Positions 7,816 to 8,829 of a DNA stretch of 8,829 nucleotides are shown here, piece after piece. The stretch spans positions 1 through 8,829 of the forward strand of contig VBCL01000206.1 in NCBI GenBank assembly GCA_005888865.1. Direction: 5' to 3'. Position 1 is the first letter of the stretch. Each line of letters starts with the position of its first letter. The DNA is from Betaproteobacteria bacterium. Lineage in GTDB: Bacteria; Pseudomonadota; Gammaproteobacteria; Burkholderiales; Casimicrobiaceae. The position numbers were made by a program, and so were the translations under genes. Below the pieces are notes generated by a model. That model saw nothing but the letters and a program-made list of their open reading frames with translations, made no database searches and had not been told where the DNA came from.

Positions 7816-8829
7816 TCACACCGGCGTGGCGTGCAGCTTGAAGCCGGCGGCATACGCCTTCGGATCCTTGCCGTCCCAGACGACGCCGTCGATCAACTTT
7901 GCCGAGCGCAACACCTCCTTGGGCACCGGCGCTTTCGCCAGTGCTGCCGCTTGCTTGTAGAGCTCGACCTGGTTCACTTGCCTGGCCACGGCGAGATAGT
8001 CGGGATCCTCCTTCAAGAGCCCCCAGCGACGATGCTGGGTGAGAAACCACATGCCGTCGGAGAGATACGGAAAGTTCACCGCACCCTCGTTGAAGAACTT
8101 CATGTAGTTCGGATCGTTCCACGTCTTGCCGATGCCGTTGTCGTACTTGCCTTCGAGCCGCTGATCGATGACATCGACCGGACAGTTCACGTACGACTTG
8201 TCGGCGATGATCTCGGCGACCTTCTTGCGGTTCGCCATCGTGTCGATGAAGCGCGACGCGTCGAGAACTGCGGCGATCATCGCTCGGCAGGTGTTCGGAT
8301 ACTTCTGCACGAACTCGGCGCTGGTGCCCAGCACCTTCTCGGGATGATCCTTCCAGATATCCTGGGTGGTGATCGCGGTGAAGCCGATCTTGTCGAAGAT
8401 CGCTCGCGCCCCCCAAGGCTCGCCGACGCAGTAACCGTCCATGTTGCCCACGCGCATGTTGGCGACCATCTGCGGCGGAGGCACGACGATCGTCTTGACG
8501 TCGTTGAAAGGATGAATGCCGTTCGCCGCGAGCCAGTAGTACAGCCACATGGCGTGCGTGCCCGTGGGAAATGTCTGCGCGAAGGTGTATTCGCGCTTCT
8601 CGCGGTCGATGAGCTTTTTGAGCGAAGTGCCGTCGACGGCGCCCTTGTCCTTGAGCTGGCTCGACAGGGTGATCGCCTGGCCGTTGTGGTTGAGCGTGGC
8701 GAGCACCGCCATGTCCTTCTTCGGACCGCCGATGCCGAGATGCACGCCGTAGATAAGGCCGTAGAGCACGTGCGCCGCGTCGAGCTCGCCGTTGACCAGC
8801 TTGTCGCGCACCGCGGCCCAGGACGCTTC
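7816..8829 (-). CDS. nrtA: Nitrate ABC transporter substrate-binding protein, 5' end cut by window edge
   Basis: Nitrate-binding component of the importer, of the NrtA/NasF/CmpA family. The frame is open to the window edge, so 337 C-terminal residues are visible; the family is usually about 400-450 residues, so the signal sequence and N-terminal lobe start are missing. The first visible residues read EASWAAVRDKLVNGELDAAH, followed by VLYGLIYGVHLGIGGPKKDM, ATLNHNGQAITLS, MRVGNMDGYCVGEPWGARAIF and YLSDGMWFLTQHRRWGLL, all typical of nitrate-binding members. The GTG at 8811 is an internal valine, not a start. The family is exported (often by Tat) and then either periplasmic or lipid-anchored; which applies here cannot be seen. 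It ends 16 nt before nrtB and is the first visible gene of the cluster, so the promoter is upstream, outside the window. Confidence 0.95.
   Translation of the reverse strand, partial: EASWAAVRDKLVNGELDAAHVLYGLIYGVHLGIGGPKKDMAVLATLNHNGQAITLSSQLKDKGAVDGTSLKKLIDREKREYTFAQTFPTGTHAMWLYYWLAANGIHPFNDVKTIVVPPPQMVANMRVGNMDGYCVGEPWGARAIFDKIGFTAITTQDIWKDHPEKVLGTSAEFVQKYPNTCRAMIAAVLDASRFIDTMANRKKVAEIIADKSYVNCPVDVIDQRLEGKYDNGIGKTWNDPNYMKFFNEGAVNFPYLSDGMWFLTQHRRWGLLKEDPDYLAVARQVNQVELYKQAAALAKAPVPKEVLRSAKLIDGVVWDGKDPKAYAAGFKLHATPV

Noticed and set aside
1..8829. A hidden new system, RNA gene, CRISPR array, mobile element or prophage
   Set aside because: The window is nearly filled by seven recognisable nitrate-assimilation genes, and I saw no tRNA, inverted-repeat element, transposase, integrase or spacer array.

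Overview
This window is one co-directional gene cluster, entirely on the minus strand, for assimilatory nitrate reduction. Reading in transcription order (high to low coordinates) it holds: the nitrate-binding protein of an ABC importer (nrtA, 5' end outside the window), its permease (nrtB), its ATPase (nrtD/nasD-like), the large subunit of NADH-dependent nitrite reductase (nirB), a Rieske-type small subunit (nirD), the molybdenum nitrate reductase (nasA), and uroporphyrinogen-III C-methyltransferase (cobA/cysG-like, 3' end outside the window). The order matches the nasFED-nirBD-nasA layout known from Proteobacteria. The high GC, GC-rich third codon positions and protein flavour suggest a beta- or gammaproteobacterium, more likely beta. 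No ribosomal or other marker gene is present to settle this.

The genes form one pathway. NrtA-NrtB-NrtD bring nitrate into the cytoplasm, NasA reduces it to nitrite, and NirB-NirD reduce nitrite to ammonium. CobA makes the precorrin-2 needed for NirB's siroheme. Spacing is very tight: 16 nt between nrtA and nrtB, ATGA overlap between nrtB and nrtD, 4 nt between nirB and nirD, 8 nt overlap between nirD and nasA, 20 nt between nasA and cobA. This implies one polycistronic message with translational coupling. The only larger gap is the nrtD-nirB junction. The promoter must lie upstream of nrtA, outside the window.

The unusual part is the nrtD-nirB segment (about 5.7-6.2 kb). nirB is split into two reading frames at about 5701. 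The join lacks the stretch that in homologues carries the FAD-binding ATG motif, so an out-of-frame deletion of roughly 56 nt is the simplest reading. About 0.5 kb away, nrtD loses its family C-terminus in the same manner: the recognisable last 22 residues are present, but in another frame. The lesions may be real decay of the pathway or local assembly errors; the sequence alone cannot decide. All other genes look intact.

I found no RNA gene, mobile element, CRISPR array or convincing new system. Long plus-strand open frames are antisense shadows of the GC-rich genes. No stretch over 300 bases lacks a gene.
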